A stretch of 49,392 nt of DNA from assembly GCA_905215755.1 (NCBI GenBank), contig CAJMRE010000011.1:1-49392 (forward strand), given 5' to 3'. Position numbers and translations under genes: made by a program. The notes under the pieces were generated by a model. That model did no database searches and was not told the DNA's origin. It saw only the letters and a list, made by a program, of their open reading frames with translations. Positions 14,705-23,289 of the stretch are shown one piece after another. The stretch comes from an uncultured bacterium. Lineage in GTDB: Bacteria; Actinomycetota; Coriobacteriia; Coriobacteriales; Coriobacteriaceae. Positions within the stretch are counted from its first letter, which is position 1, and each line of letters opens with the position of its first letter.

Positions 14705-15685
14705 CTAGACCGTCTGAAGCTTCTCGACCTCGTCAAGGTTTTCGGTCAGACGCGCAGCAAACGTCGAAAGCGGATGCGGATGCGTATCGAACTCGTAAGC
14801 CGTCTCGGTGGAATGAATCACGGTGCCGACGCCGGCATCGGTCAGCAGCTCCAGGAGCAGCGAATGCGGCGTAGTACCGTTAATGATGTGGGCACGAAAT
14901 ACGCCGCCGGTAAGCGCATCGACGGCCGCACGCAGCTTGGGAATCATGCCCTTATCGACCTCGCCGCCGTAGAGCATTTCGTTAACCTCGTCGAGCGTTA
15001 GGTTGGAGATAAGCGAGTCCTTGTCGCTAAAGTCCTTGTACAGACCATCGACATCGGTCAAAAAGATCGCCTTATGCGCGTGGAGCGCCGCGGCAACGGC
15101 ACCGGCGGCGGTATCGGCGTTGATGTTGAAGAAACCGCCGTCCTCCCCCGCCGCGACGGTAGCGATGACGGGGATGTACTCGCTATCGAGTAAGCGCTCG
15201 ATATAGTCGGTGTTGACGTGCGTCACTTTGCCCACGCGACCGAGCTCGGGGTCGAGCGGCTCGGCGATGAGCGTGCCGGCATCGCTGCCCGACACGCCCA
15301 CGGCCAGGTTGCCGTGGTGGTTGATGGCAGCAACCAGCTCCTGGTTAACCTTGCCGCCCAGCACCTCGCGCACGATATCCATAGTCGCCGGCGTGGTCAC
15401 GCGTTGGCCGTTCTTAAACTCGACGGGAATATCGTAATGGCTCAGCGCCTCGTTGATAGCCTTGCCGCCGCCGTGCACGATGACGGGGCGCATACCGATG
15501 ATCTTGAGCAAAACGATGTCGCTCATCACGTCGCGGCGCAGCTGCTCATCAACCATGGCGGCTCCGCCATATTTGATAACAACCGTCTTGCCGGTCAGGT
15601 TCTTAATCCACGGCAGCGCTTCAAACAGCAGCTGCGCGGTTGCTTCGTTGGATTCGCTCGAACGACAATTGCGTGCGAATTTCAT
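14705..15685 (-). CDS. argB: Acetylglutamate kinase
   Basis: ArgB phosphorylates N-acetylglutamate, usually the arginine-feedback step. The 326-residue amino-acid kinase shows KYGGAAM (about residue 40), VIVHGGGKAIN, the GSDAGTL block and FFNINADTAAGAVA. An N-terminal extension (KFARNCRSSESNEATAQLL) precedes the core, as in hexameric arginine-sensitive forms; feedback control is inferred from that feature only. The start was chosen at MKFARN, where GAGG lies upstream; an upstream ATG gives 20 extra residues without a site. Confidence 0.95.
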   Translation of the reverse strand: MKFARNCRSSESNEATAQLLFEALPWIKNLTGKTVVIKYGGAAMVDEQLRRDVMSDIVLLKIIGMRPVIVHGGGKAINEALSHYDIPVEFKNGQRVTTPATMDIVREVLGGKVNQELVAAINHHGNLAVGVSGSDAGTLIAEPLDPELGRVGKVTHVNTDYIERLLDSEYIPVIATVAAGEDGGFFNINADTAAGAVAAALHAHKAIFLTDVDGLYKDFSDKDSLISNLTLDEVNEMLYGGEVDKGMIPKLRAAVDALTGGVFRAHIINGTTPHSLLLELLTDAGVGTVIHSTETAYEFDTHPHPLSTFAARLTENLDEVEKLQTV

Positions 15686-15766
15686 AATCTGCCTCGTCTT
15701 TCGTATCGTTATCGCGCCGTGCTCCGCTGTCCGCAATCGCGGCAAGATGCGCAGCGTGCCTGGAAT

Positions 15767-17044
15767 CTAGGAACGGTAGTCGCCGTTGATGGAGATATAC
15801 TCATGCGTGAGGTCGCAGGTCCACACGGTCGTTGCCGCGTCGCCTGCGCCCAGGTCGACCGAGATCACGATCTCGGGCGCCTCGAAACGTCGTAGAGCCT
15901 CGTCCTCGTCAAAGGGAACAGTCAGACCGTCGCGACAGACGGGCATGCCCATCATGTCGATAGAAACGTCTTCCTGATTAAACTTCACGCCGCACTTACC
16001 AAGCGCCATAGCAACGCGGCCCCAGTTGCAGTCGTGGCCGGCGATGCAGGTCTTAACGAGCGGCGAGTTGGCAACGGCGCGGGCGGCGATATCGGCCTCC
16101 TCGTCGTTCACGGCGCCGGTAACGTTGACCGTAACAAGTTTGGATGCGCCCTCGCCGTCGGCGGCGATGTTGCGCGCCAGGCTCTCGCACACCTCGTGCA
16201 CGGCAAATGCCAACTCGTCAAAGGCATCGGAACCCTCGACGATAGGCTCGGCATCTGCGGCAGCGGCGCCGGAGGCAAGCATGATGCAGGTGTCGTTGGT
16301 CGAGGTGTCGGAATCGACCGTTACCTTGTTAAAGGTCTGCTTGACGGTGGAGAGCAACAGGGCGTGGAGCGCCGCCGGCTCGACGGGGGCATCGGTAGTG
16401 ATGACCGCGATCATGGTGGCCATGTTGGGCATGATCATGCCCGAGCCCTTGCACATACCGCCCACCGTATAGGCATTGCCTGTGTGTCCCGCAGCCTCGC
16501 TGACGTAGGACACGGCGTACTCCTTGGAGTGCGTGTCGGTCGTCATGATGGCACGAGCGGCATCGGCGCCACCGTGGGCGGAAAGTGCCTCGTAGGCAGC
16601 AGGAATGGCGGTCTCAAACGTGTCGATCGGCAGAATCTGGCCAATCACACCCGTGGAGGCAACCAGAATCTGCTGGGGTTCGCAGCCGATGACCTGCGAT
16701 GCAATGCTGCACGTCTCGCGCGCGCATGCAAGGCCAGTCTCACCCGTGGCGGCGTTGGCATTGCCAGAGTTGACCGAAACGCCGGCGATGATACCATAGC
16801 CCTTGTCGGCACCGCCCAGGTTGGCACGGCTCACTTGCACGGGCGCCGCGCAAAAGCGATTGGTGGTAAACACGCCGGCACCGGGACAGGGTTTATCGGG
16901 CACGACGAGCGCGTAATCCAGACGCTCGGGGTTCTTGCGGAACCCAGCGTGGATGCCCGCAGCTTTAAAACCAGCCGCAGCCGTAACGCCACCCTCGACG
17001 GCGCGAATCTTGATATCAAACAGCTCGGTATTCATCGTCTTCAT
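15767..17044 (-). CDS. argJ: Bifunctional glutamate N-acetyltransferase/ornithine acetyltransferase
   Basis: ArgJ transfers the acetyl group from acetylornithine to glutamate and so recycles it; bifunctional forms also use acetyl-CoA. The 425-residue precursor contains the self-cleavage region KGSGMIMPNMATM, where the Thr after Ala becomes the nucleophile of the beta chain. VNSGNANAATG and the C-terminal GHDCNWGRV are family blocks. The first ATG is 2 bases and a second ATG (17035) is 11 bases from AAGGAG; both are imperfect, and the longer start is reported. argA and argE are not needed in this cyclic pathway and are not seen here. Confidence 0.95.
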   Translation of the reverse strand: MKTMNTELFDIKIRAVEGGVTAAAGFKAAGIHAGFRKNPERLDYALVVPDKPCPGAGVFTTNRFCAAPVQVSRANLGGADKGYGIIAGVSVNSGNANAATGETGLACARETCSIASQVIGCEPQQILVASTGVIGQILPIDTFETAIPAAYEALSAHGGADAARAIMTTDTHSKEYAVSYVSEAAGHTGNAYTVGGMCKGSGMIMPNMATMIAVITTDAPVEPAALHALLLSTVKQTFNKVTVDSDTSTNDTCIMLASGAAAADAEPIVEGSDAFDELAFAVHEVCESLARNIAADGEGASKLVTVNVTGAVNDEEADIAARAVANSPLVKTCIAGHDCNWGRVAMALGKCGVKFNQEDVSIDMMGMPVCRDGLTVPFDEDEALRRFEAPEIVISVDLGAGDAATTVWTCDLTHEYISINGDYRS

Positions 17045-17169
17045 GACTCCTTATGTCAAACAAAAAACGGACATCGGTTGGTGCGCCATGCCAGTCGTAA
17101 TCATGAGACCAGCTTAAGAGTGGCGCCCCACTCGATGCCCGACTACCAAATCGTTAACAATCGAATGTG

Positions 17170-18240
17170 CTACACCGGGCACGCCACTGTGGGCAAGCCT
17201 CGTCGCTCGTCAAAACCAAAGACGATGTTGGCGCACTGGACCGCCTGGCCTGCTGCACCCTTGCACAGATTGTCGATGGCGCCCGTCGCCACCAGCACGC
17301 CTGCACGCTTGTTGAGCGCAAGGCCAATCTGGGCGGCATTGGTACCGACGACCGAAGCCGTCTTGGGCTGCTGGCCGGCATCGAGCACGCGCACAAAGGT
17401 GCGACCGGCGTAAAACTTCTTGTAATGGTCGACGACATCCTCAAGAACCAGCGCGTCGAGAGCCTGCGGCGCGAGCGGCATCGTCACCGTGGAAAGCAGG
17501 CCGCGCTTGAGCGGTGCCAAGTGCGGGGTGAAGACGATGCGGTCGGCCAGGCCGAGTATCTGCTCGATCTCGGGCGTATGACGATGCTTGCCCACGCCAT
17601 AGGCTTCCAGGTTCTCGTCCGCGCTGCAAAAATGGGTGCGGGCGTTACAGGACTTGCCGGCACCCGTCACGCCGCTGATAGCGTCAACGATCACGGGACC
17701 GCTCTCGGCCACCCAGCCCGCACGCACGGCAGGAGCGGCTGCAAGGCTCGTTGCGGTGGGATAGCAGCCGGCGCAGGCGACCAACACGGGCTTTCCGGCG
17801 GCATAATCGGATGCGGCGGTCTCCAAGTCCTGGCAGAACAGCTCGGGCAGGCCGAAAGCGCGGGTCTTGAGCAACTCGGGGCTCGTGTGCTCGACGGCAT
17901 ACCATGCCTCAAAGACAGACGCGTCGCTCAGACGGTAATCGGCCGAAAGATCGAAGCAGGACACGCCAGATGCAAGCAGTGCGGGCACCTGTGCCATGGC
18001 AGCCGTGTGCGGCACGGCCAAGAAGACGGCGTCGCAGGATTTAAGCTCGGGGGCGTCATGCGTGGTGAAAACCAGATCGCTCACGCCAGCAAAGCTCGGA
18101 TACACCGCGGACAGCGGCTGGCCGGCATCGGCGTTGGACGTAATGGCAACAAGTTCAAACTCGGGATGACCGAGCACGAGGCGAATGAGCTCGGCTCCGG
18201 CATATCCAGCCGCGCCGACGATTCCAACCTTCAAAGACAT
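17170..18240 (-). CDS. argC: N-acetyl-gamma-glutamyl-phosphate reductase
   Basis: ArgC reduces N-acetylglutamyl phosphate with NADPH. The 356-residue protein begins with the dinucleotide-binding motif VGIVGAAGYAGAELIRL. It has the catalytic cysteine in VACAGCYPTATSLA (about residue 157) and HRHTPEIEQ near the centre. AAGGAG lies 7 bases before the ATG. It heads the argCJBD operon and is preceded by a double ARG box. Confidence 0.96.
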   Translation of the reverse strand: MSLKVGIVGAAGYAGAELIRLVLGHPEFELVAITSNADAGQPLSAVYPSFAGVSDLVFTTHDAPELKSCDAVFLAVPHTAAMAQVPALLASGVSCFDLSADYRLSDASVFEAWYAVEHTSPELLKTRAFGLPELFCQDLETAASDYAAGKPVLVACAGCYPTATSLAAAPAVRAGWVAESGPVIVDAISGVTGAGKSCNARTHFCSADENLEAYGVGKHRHTPEIEQILGLADRIVFTPHLAPLKRGLLSTVTMPLAPQALDALVLEDVVDHYKKFYAGRTFVRVLDAGQQPKTASVVGTNAAQIGLALNKRAGVLVATGAIDNLCKGAAGQAVQCANIVFGFDERRGLPTVACPV

Positions 18241-18325
18241 ATCAGACTCCTTGTCTGCGATTTATGCACCGATGCGCATTTCGCAGCGGCCGTTATGAAG
18301 TGGGTTGAAACTTTAGCACCAAAAG

Positions 18326-18362
18326 ATGCATGAATACGTAAATGGCTTGCATATTCATGCAT
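18326..18362 (-). promoter_or_regulatory. Double ARG box (ArgR operator) upstream of argC
   Basis: ATGCATGAATA (18326-18336) and TATTCATGCAT (18352-18362) form an inverted pair. Each belongs to an approximately 18-bp imperfect palindrome of the TGAAT/ATTCA type known for ArgR, in the usual tandem spacing. A TAAAGT -10-like box lies about 8-13 bases downstream, so bound ArgR would block transcription. The argR gene is not in the window. Confidence 0.75.
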
Positions 18363-18406
18363 TGAAACATTCCCGACACATTCGCTTGAAGGAATTGACA
18401 AATGGA

Positions 18407-18460
18407 GCGGGCCCCGTATTGACCGGCGCTCCTAACGGCACCGGGCAATACGGGGCCCGC
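18407..18460. terminator. Long GC-rich hairpin downstream of the first PPOX-like gene
   Basis: GCGGGCCCCGTATTG pairs perfectly with CAATACGGGGCCCGC around 24 bases that contain an inner CCGG/CCGG pair. It lies 38 bases past the gene at 18498. Only a weak T-rich stretch follows on the minus strand. It probably insulates that gene from the arg operon. Confidence 0.6.
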
Positions 18461-18497
18461 CCATGCGAAAACCAAGTTGTTAGGATGAGCCAGCCGG

Positions 18498-18908
18498 CTA
18501 GAGCTCGACCGGCACCCATTCGTCGTGATTGCAGATAAAAGCCTCGGGATCCTCGACGCTAAAGAAGACGAGCGTGGGGTCGTTAGGCCCCTCATAGTGC
18601 TCGCCCAGGTGCTCTAGATGCTTCCACCCGGCTTCGCGCATTTCGTCTAAAGCCCGGTCATCCAAGCCGGCACGCCCGCGCAAGATAAGCCAGCCATGGC
18701 CCGGCCACCAACTCGTGGCCTCAAAGCGCTGGTTTTGCAGCAGCTCTTGCCACACATCTTTGGTGCGCGCTGTTACAAACCACAGCTTGCCATCCTGGAT
18801 CTGCGCAAACGAAAACGGACGCACATGAGGCTGTCCGTCAACGCTCGTCGCCAAATACCATGCCGGCACCGACGTCAGATACTCCAACACCGTATTCAAT
18901 CCGTCCAC
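18498..18908 (-). CDS. Pyridoxamine 5'-phosphate oxidase-like flavin-binding protein
   Basis: This 136-residue protein has the split-barrel flavin fold of the PNPOx-like superfamily. The diagnostic start of the fold is VPAWYLATSVDGQPHVRPFSF, with KLWFVTARTKDVWQELL and FEATSWWPGHGWLILRGRA following. The natural substrate is unknown; relatives reduce F420/flavin substrates or bind heme. The start is GTG with AGGAGG upstream. It is 44 bases downstream of a paralogue (18953-19399). Confidence 0.8.
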   Translation of the reverse strand: MDGLNTVLEYLTSVPAWYLATSVDGQPHVRPFSFAQIQDGKLWFVTARTKDVWQELLQNQRFEATSWWPGHGWLILRGRAGLDDRALDEMREAGWKHLEHLGEHYEGPNDPTLVFFSVEDPEAFICNHDEWVPVEL

Positions 18909-18952
18909 GTTTCCTCCTGTACTAGTTAGTTTGGGAACCTGGTTTGTGCGAG

Positions 18953-19399
18953 CTAGAGCTCCAGGCGCTCCTCGCTGCCGTCGATATCACAGAAGCGCGC
19001 GGCAATATTGCGGACCGAAAAGAAAGCAAGGCGGCCGTCGTTGGCACTCTCGTGTTCCTCGCCAATGCCCACCATGTGCTTAAAGCCCGCTTGACGCACC
19101 TTGTCGCTCGCAACTGCGTCGTCCTCAAGTGCGGCTTCGCCGGTCAATACGATCCAACATTCCCCCGGCTTCCAGCCCGAGAGCTCAAACTTGGGATTCG
19201 CACTCAGCTCCGCCCACACATCCTTGTCGCGCGATGTGCAAAACCACAACTTACCGTCATCGACCATGGCAAACGAAAACGGTCTCACGCGGGGCTGATG
19301 TCCGTCGGCCACATCGGTCGTGGCCAGATACCACGCCGGAATGCGCCTGAGATACGAACAGGCGCGCTCAAGCTGAGCCGTGCGGTCGTTGTCGGTCAT
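18953..19399 (-). CDS. Pyridoxamine 5'-phosphate oxidase-like protein (paralogue)
   Basis: This 148-residue protein is clearly paralogous to the gene downstream: IPAWYLATTDVADG, RVRPFSFAMVDDGKLWFCTS and RDKDVWAELSANPKFELSGW. It carries a longer N-terminus. The pair probably arose by tandem duplication. AAAGGGG precedes the ATG. It lies 30 bases after the ecfT stop codon, so both could be transcribed with the riboflavin transporter. A flavin-binding role would fit that context, but this is inference. Confidence 0.8.
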   Translation of the reverse strand: MTDNDRTAQLERACSYLRRIPAWYLATTDVADGHQPRVRPFSFAMVDDGKLWFCTSRDKDVWAELSANPKFELSGWKPGECWIVLTGEAALEDDAVASDKVRQAGFKHMVGIGEEHESANDGRLAFFSVRNIAARFCDIDGSEERLEL

Positions 19400-19429
19400 A
19401 GGGACCCCTTTCTTGCGCTCGAATCGCGC

Positions 19430-20230
19430 CTAAACAAGTTGAAGGTTGATGACGATGACGCAGATGAGCAGCAACGCCGTCACCACCGCCGCCAACGCAT
19501 CGCCGCGGCCAAACGTAAGCGCATGCAGGCGCGTGCGGCCCTGCTCGCCATGATAGCAGCGTGCATCCATGGCAGCAGACAGCGTCTCGGCATGGCGGAA
19601 CACGCCGGTGAACAGCGGGATCGCCACACTGCCGAGCATGCGTACGCCACCGAGCGGACCGCCCGTCACGCGCGCACCGCGGCTTGCCTGTGCATCGGCC
19701 GTCTGCTTCATCTCAGTGGCAAACTGCGGCATAAAGCGTAGCGCGATACCCATGATCATGCCGAGCTCGTGCGCAGGAAGTCCCACACGCGCAAGCGGCG
19801 CGAGCAGGCGCTCAAAGCCCGCGGTGAGGTCGAGCGTCGGCGTGGTGAGTGTAATGGCGCTCATACCGGCCATCATCAACGTCAGGCGACACGCCATAAA
19901 GGCGGCAGAACGCAGTGAGCCCTCGCTTATCTGCAGAAAGCCGAGCTGCCACAGGATGCGCCCACTCTGATCGGTAAACAAGTTGAGCACCGCGACCACG
20001 ACGACGATTGCCAGCAGCGGCGCCATCGACGACAGAACGCGACGAACCGGCACCCGAGACACGGCATAGGTCAGCACAACGAAAATTGCGACCGGGGCCA
20101 GTCCGCGGAAGCCACTGACCGTGAGCGTCGTGATCAGAAACACAAAGCCCAAGAGCAACTTGGTTCGCGGGTCCAGGCGGTGGATTGCACTATCGCCGGG
20201 ATAGTAGCTGCCAAACGAAAACGCCTCCAT
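19430..20230 (-). CDS. ecfT: ECF transporter transmembrane component EcfT
   Basis: EcfT couples the ATPases to the substrate-binding S component in energy-coupling-factor vitamin importers. The 266-residue membrane protein has about 5-6 transmembrane segments and the family opening SAIHRLDPRTKLL. The two coupling-helix Ala-Arg motifs appear as QASRGAR and AMDARCYHG; the second has Cys where Gly is usual. Its ATG shares one base with the ecfA stop codon, which indicates tight coupling. Confidence 0.93.
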   Translation of the reverse strand: MEAFSFGSYYPGDSAIHRLDPRTKLLLGFVFLITTLTVSGFRGLAPVAIFVVLTYAVSRVPVRRVLSSMAPLLAIVVVVAVLNLFTDQSGRILWQLGFLQISEGSLRSAAFMACRLTLMMAGMSAITLTTPTLDLTAGFERLLAPLARVGLPAHELGMIMGIALRFMPQFATEMKQTADAQASRGARVTGGPLGGVRMLGSVAIPLFTGVFRHAETLSAAMDARCYHGEQGRTRLHALTFGRGDALAAVVTALLLICVIVINLQLV

Positions 20231-22134
20231 CAGCAGCCCTCCTCTCGCGCGACCGTCTTGGATTTAGCAATGTCCGAGACGTTAGAAGAACCGCCCGAGC
20301 GACCGATTAGCAGGTCCACCAACTCGTCTGCCAGCGACTCAACCGTATAGAGCCCGCCGCGACGCAGCGGCACGCCCGCCTCCGTAAGCGCCAGCGCCAT
20401 ACGCTGGGCGGCGGGAACGCCCAAGCCGATCGACTTGAGCTCATCGGCATGCGCAAACACCTGCGCGGGGGTTCCCTCGGCAAACACCGCACCTTCGTTC
20501 ATTACGACGATACGGTCGCAGCAATTGGCCAGGTCATCCATGCTGTGCGAAACCATGACAACGGTCAGGCCCTCGCGATGGAGTCGACCGATGAGCCCTA
20601 GGAAATCCCTGCGCGCAGCCGGATCGAGCCCCGCCATGGGTTCATCGAGCACCAGGACTTCGGGCTCCATGGCGAGCACGCCGGCGAATGCCACACGCCG
20701 TTGCTGACCGCCCGAAAGCTCAAAGGGACTCTTGTCGCCGACCGTGGAAAGGTCGAGGCCCACGCGCGAGAGCGATGACTCGACACGACGGTCGACTTCA
20801 TCTTGCGGCAAGCCAAGGTTGTGCGGACCAAACGCCACGTCCTGCGCCACGGTTTCGGCAAACAGCTGACGCTCAGGATATTGAAACACCACGCCGACCT
20901 TGGCCTTAACCGCGGCGGCGTCTTTCTTGTTTGACAGATCGAGCCCCAGCGCGCGAACGGATCCCTCCTGGGGGCGAATCAAACCGTTGAGATGCTGGAC
21001 CAGCGTCGACTTACCCGAACCAGTATGACCTGCCAAGCCCAGGAACTCGCCGCGACGCACCGTCAGCGATACATCGCGCAGTGCCCACGGACTGCTGGGG
21101 TCGTTTCCCCAGAGAGCCTGTTTGCTCGATTTGCCCGCAGTGGCCGAGCGCTTATGCCAGCGGCGGCGCTCGCGCGGACTGAGCGAATAACTGTACGAAA
21201 CATGGGATAGCTCTATGACGGGCTCCGACGCGTTGCCCTCGTTGTCTACCGGAACAGTGCCGTCAGCGATTTCCAACTGGGATGCGGAAGACTGCCCCGC
21301 GGTGCCTGCCCCACTCCGCTCGGCATAAGCCTGCGCAATCTCGGCGACCATATCCGCCTCACGCACCTGCGCGCAAACGGGCACGCCCTTCGCACGAAGT
21401 GCCCTACCTAGGCAGCACGACGCCGGCATATCCAGGTTGAGCTGCGCAAGCTCATCCGCCCGCGTCAAGATTTCCTCGGGCGTACCGAGCATGGCAACGT
21501 GCCCCGCCCGAAACACCGCGACACGATCGGCCTCGGCGGCCTCCTCCATAAAGTGCGTAATCATCACGATAGTCATGCCACGATCGTGAAGTGCGCGGCA
21601 CGCTTTCATAAGACCCTTGCGTCCGCGCGGATCGAGCATCGAGGAGGCCTCATCCAAAATGAGCACGCGCGGCTCCATGGCGAGCACGCCGGCAAGCGCC
21701 ACGCGTTGCTTTTGACCACCCGAAAGCGCGTGGGTCTCGTGGCGCTCAAAGCCCACCAGGCCCACGCCCTTCAGCGCCTCGCGTACGCGCTGCGCAATTT
21801 GCGCCGATGGCACGCCAAGGTTTTCGGGACCGAACGCAACGTCATCTTCGACAAGCGTTGCCACCAGCTGATCATCGGGATTCTGGAATACCATGCCCGC
21901 GGTCGAACGAATGTCATAGACCAGCTCGAGGTCGGACGCATCCATACCGTTGATACGCACCGTGCCCGCATCGGGCTGCAACAGTGCATTCAGATGCTTG
22001 GCAAACGTCGACTTGCCCGACCCATTACCACCGAGGATGCAGAAAAACTCGCCGTCCTCGATGTTTAGATCGACGCCGTCGAGCGCCGGCACGGCACCGT
22101 CATAGCTAAAGGAAACGCCCCGACACTCAATCAT
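20230..22134 (-). CDS. ecfA: Fused ECF transporter ATPase (EcfA1-EcfA2)
   Basis: One 634-residue polypeptide contains both ATPases of an ECF importer. Domain 1 has Walker A GGNGSGKST (35-43), signature LSGGQ near 140 and Walker B VLILDEASSMLD. Domain 2 has Walker A GHTGSGKST near 368, LSGGQ near 472 and Walker B VLVLDEPMAGLD. The linker (about 270-320) is low-complexity and acidic. In many bacteria the two are separate genes. Its start overlaps the ribU stop by 4 bases (ATGA), and its stop overlaps ecfT. Confidence 0.94.
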   Translation of the reverse strand: MIECRGVSFSYDGAVPALDGVDLNIEDGEFFCILGGNGSGKSTFAKHLNALLQPDAGTVRINGMDASDLELVYDIRSTAGMVFQNPDDQLVATLVEDDVAFGPENLGVPSAQIAQRVREALKGVGLVGFERHETHALSGGQKQRVALAGVLAMEPRVLILDEASSMLDPRGRKGLMKACRALHDRGMTIVMITHFMEEAAEADRVAVFRAGHVAMLGTPEEILTRADELAQLNLDMPASCCLGRALRAKGVPVCAQVREADMVAEIAQAYAERSGAGTAGQSSASQLEIADGTVPVDNEGNASEPVIELSHVSYSYSLSPRERRRWHKRSATAGKSSKQALWGNDPSSPWALRDVSLTVRRGEFLGLAGHTGSGKSTLVQHLNGLIRPQEGSVRALGLDLSNKKDAAAVKAKVGVVFQYPERQLFAETVAQDVAFGPHNLGLPQDEVDRRVESSLSRVGLDLSTVGDKSPFELSGGQQRRVAFAGVLAMEPEVLVLDEPMAGLDPAARRDFLGLIGRLHREGLTVVMVSHSMDDLANCCDRIVVMNEGAVFAEGTPAQVFAHADELKSIGLGVPAAQRMALALTEAGVPLRRGGLYTVESLADELVDLLIGRSGGSSNVSDIAKSKTVAREEGC

Positions 22135-22721
22135 GCGCGGCCTTTGACCTGGTCCTTCTTGGGCGTGATGAGATTAGAGACCGCCTTGTACACCGCCAGC
22201 GTGAGTACCGAGTTAAGCACAGTCTTGATGAGGTTAAACGGCAAAACAGCGGGAAGCATGAGCGGCAGAATCACATCGGCCGAGCCATACCAGAACCATA
22301 CGCCAATAGTAAGGTTTGCGACCATAGACAGCGCTGTAGCGGCAATGACGCCGAGCACCAGGCCAATCACGGCACCCTTGTAGGTGTGCATCTTCTGATA
22401 GACGATAGCCGCAGGCAGAATATAGCCCAGCGTGGCAACCAAGTTCATAAGCGCACCGACCCAATCGCCCGTGGTAAGCGCATGGATAACGATCGCCATA
22501 GCGGCAACAGCTGTGCCGGCACCAGGGCCATACGCAAATCCACACACCATCGCCGGCACCAGCGACGGGTCATACGTCAAAAACGGCGCCGAAGGAAGGA
22601 TGGGCAGCTGCACATACATAAACAGGGCGCCCAAGGCGCACATCAGCGCCATGGTAACGAGCTGTTTGGTGCTCCACCTATTCGTGTTCTCAAAATGGAT
22701 ATGCTGCGACTGTTCAGACAT
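22131..22721 (-). CDS. ribU: ECF transporter S component, riboflavin-type (RibU)
   Basis: This 196-residue membrane protein has about six transmembrane segments and the S-component opening STKQLVTMALMCALGALFMY. FLTYDPSLVPAMVCGFAYGP resembles the RibU region with the conserved aspartate-proline. The riboflavin assignment rests mainly on the FMN riboswitch just upstream. The start MSEQSQHI was chosen because AGGTGA lies 5 bases before it; an ATG seven codons earlier is part of the riboswitch 3' strand. It is the first gene of ribU-ecfA-ecfT. Confidence 0.9.
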   Translation of the reverse strand: MSEQSQHIHFENTNRWSTKQLVTMALMCALGALFMYVQLPILPSAPFLTYDPSLVPAMVCGFAYGPGAGTAVAAMAIVIHALTTGDWVGALMNLVATLGYILPAAIVYQKMHTYKGAVIGLVLGVIAATALSMVANLTIGVWFWYGSADVILPLMLPAVLPFNLIKTVLNSVLTLAVYKAVSNLITPKKDQVKGRA

Positions 22722-22741
22722 AAGATCACCTGCCTCTTTCA

Positions 22742-22913
22742 TCCGGACTCTAACCGTTGGTACTGGGATCTCACCAGTTCAGCCGGCATGCGAACCAACG
22801 CACACACGGGTCGCGGACTCATCGGCTCGGTCGCAGGCACTTTACCTGCGCCACGGTACCCCTTTGGCACCGCCCGATTTACCGCCAGTGGGGAATTTCA
22901 CCCCGCCCTGAAA
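22742..22913 (-). promoter_or_regulatory. FMN riboswitch (RFN element)
   Basis: On the minus strand the conserved FMN aptamer can be read in order: AGGGCGGGGTGAAATTCCCC, CTGGCGGTAAAT, GAGTCCGCGACCCG, CTGGTGAGATCCCAGT, CGGTTAGAGTCCGGATG. No terminator stands between it and ribU, and the ribosome binding site is only about 10 bases past the aptamer. Control is therefore more likely translational than by termination (inference). FMN binding should switch off riboflavin uptake. Confidence 0.95.
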
Positions 22914-22924
22914 CAGCAATTGCA

Positions 22925-22952
22925 AGTGTAGCACCAGTAGGCTTTCGCGCAA
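22925..22952 (-). promoter_or_regulatory. Promoter of the ribU operon
   Basis: TTGCGC (-35) and TACACT (-10) on the minus strand are separated by 16 bases. The implied start point is a few bases before the riboswitch begins, which supports the call. The remaining interval up to 23118 holds only a small hairpin, TTTCGCGC-AAA-GCGCGAAA, at 23031-23049. Confidence 0.65.
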
Positions 22953-23118
22953 GTATGCCAAGGGTAATTTGTGGCGGAGATCAGTTGCCAAAACAACCAC
23001 GTTCCCCACCCATCCCAAAGTAACGCGCCTTTCGCGCAAAGCGCGAAACAGCGAAGGGGACACGTATCCCTATCGACCACATCCTTCTCCGCCCGCCGAC
23101 CTCAAGGCCGTAAACGCA

Positions 23119-23263
23119 GGGAATCCGGGGGCGGGACGGGGACTTCTCTCCGGAATATTCCGCAGGACGCAAAGAGGCTCCGCAGCGCGAAGCGCGATGC
23201 GGAGCCTCTTTGCATGTCCGAGGACGTTCCGGAGAGAAGTCCCCGTCCCGCCCCCGGATTCCC
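23119..23263. repeat. 145-bp hairpin A, downstream of groEL
   Basis: The outer arms are a perfect 37-bp inverted repeat (23119-23155 and 23227-23263), starting GGGAATCCGGGGGCGGG. Inside is a second perfect 16-bp inverted repeat (GCAAAGAGGCTCCGCA, 23169-23184, with 23198-23213) and a GCGC-GAA-GCGC tip. An asymmetric internal loop separates the two stems. It begins 26 bases past the groEL stop and separates groEL from the ribU promoter. No T-tract follows. Confidence 0.9.
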
Positions 23264-23289
23264 GGTGGGAGTTCTAGACCTTGTCGGCC

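Noticed and set aside
22916..23118. Small plus-strand frames between the riboswitch and hairpin A
   Set aside because: They lie over the ribU promoter and palindromic DNA, lack ribosome binding sites and show no family features.
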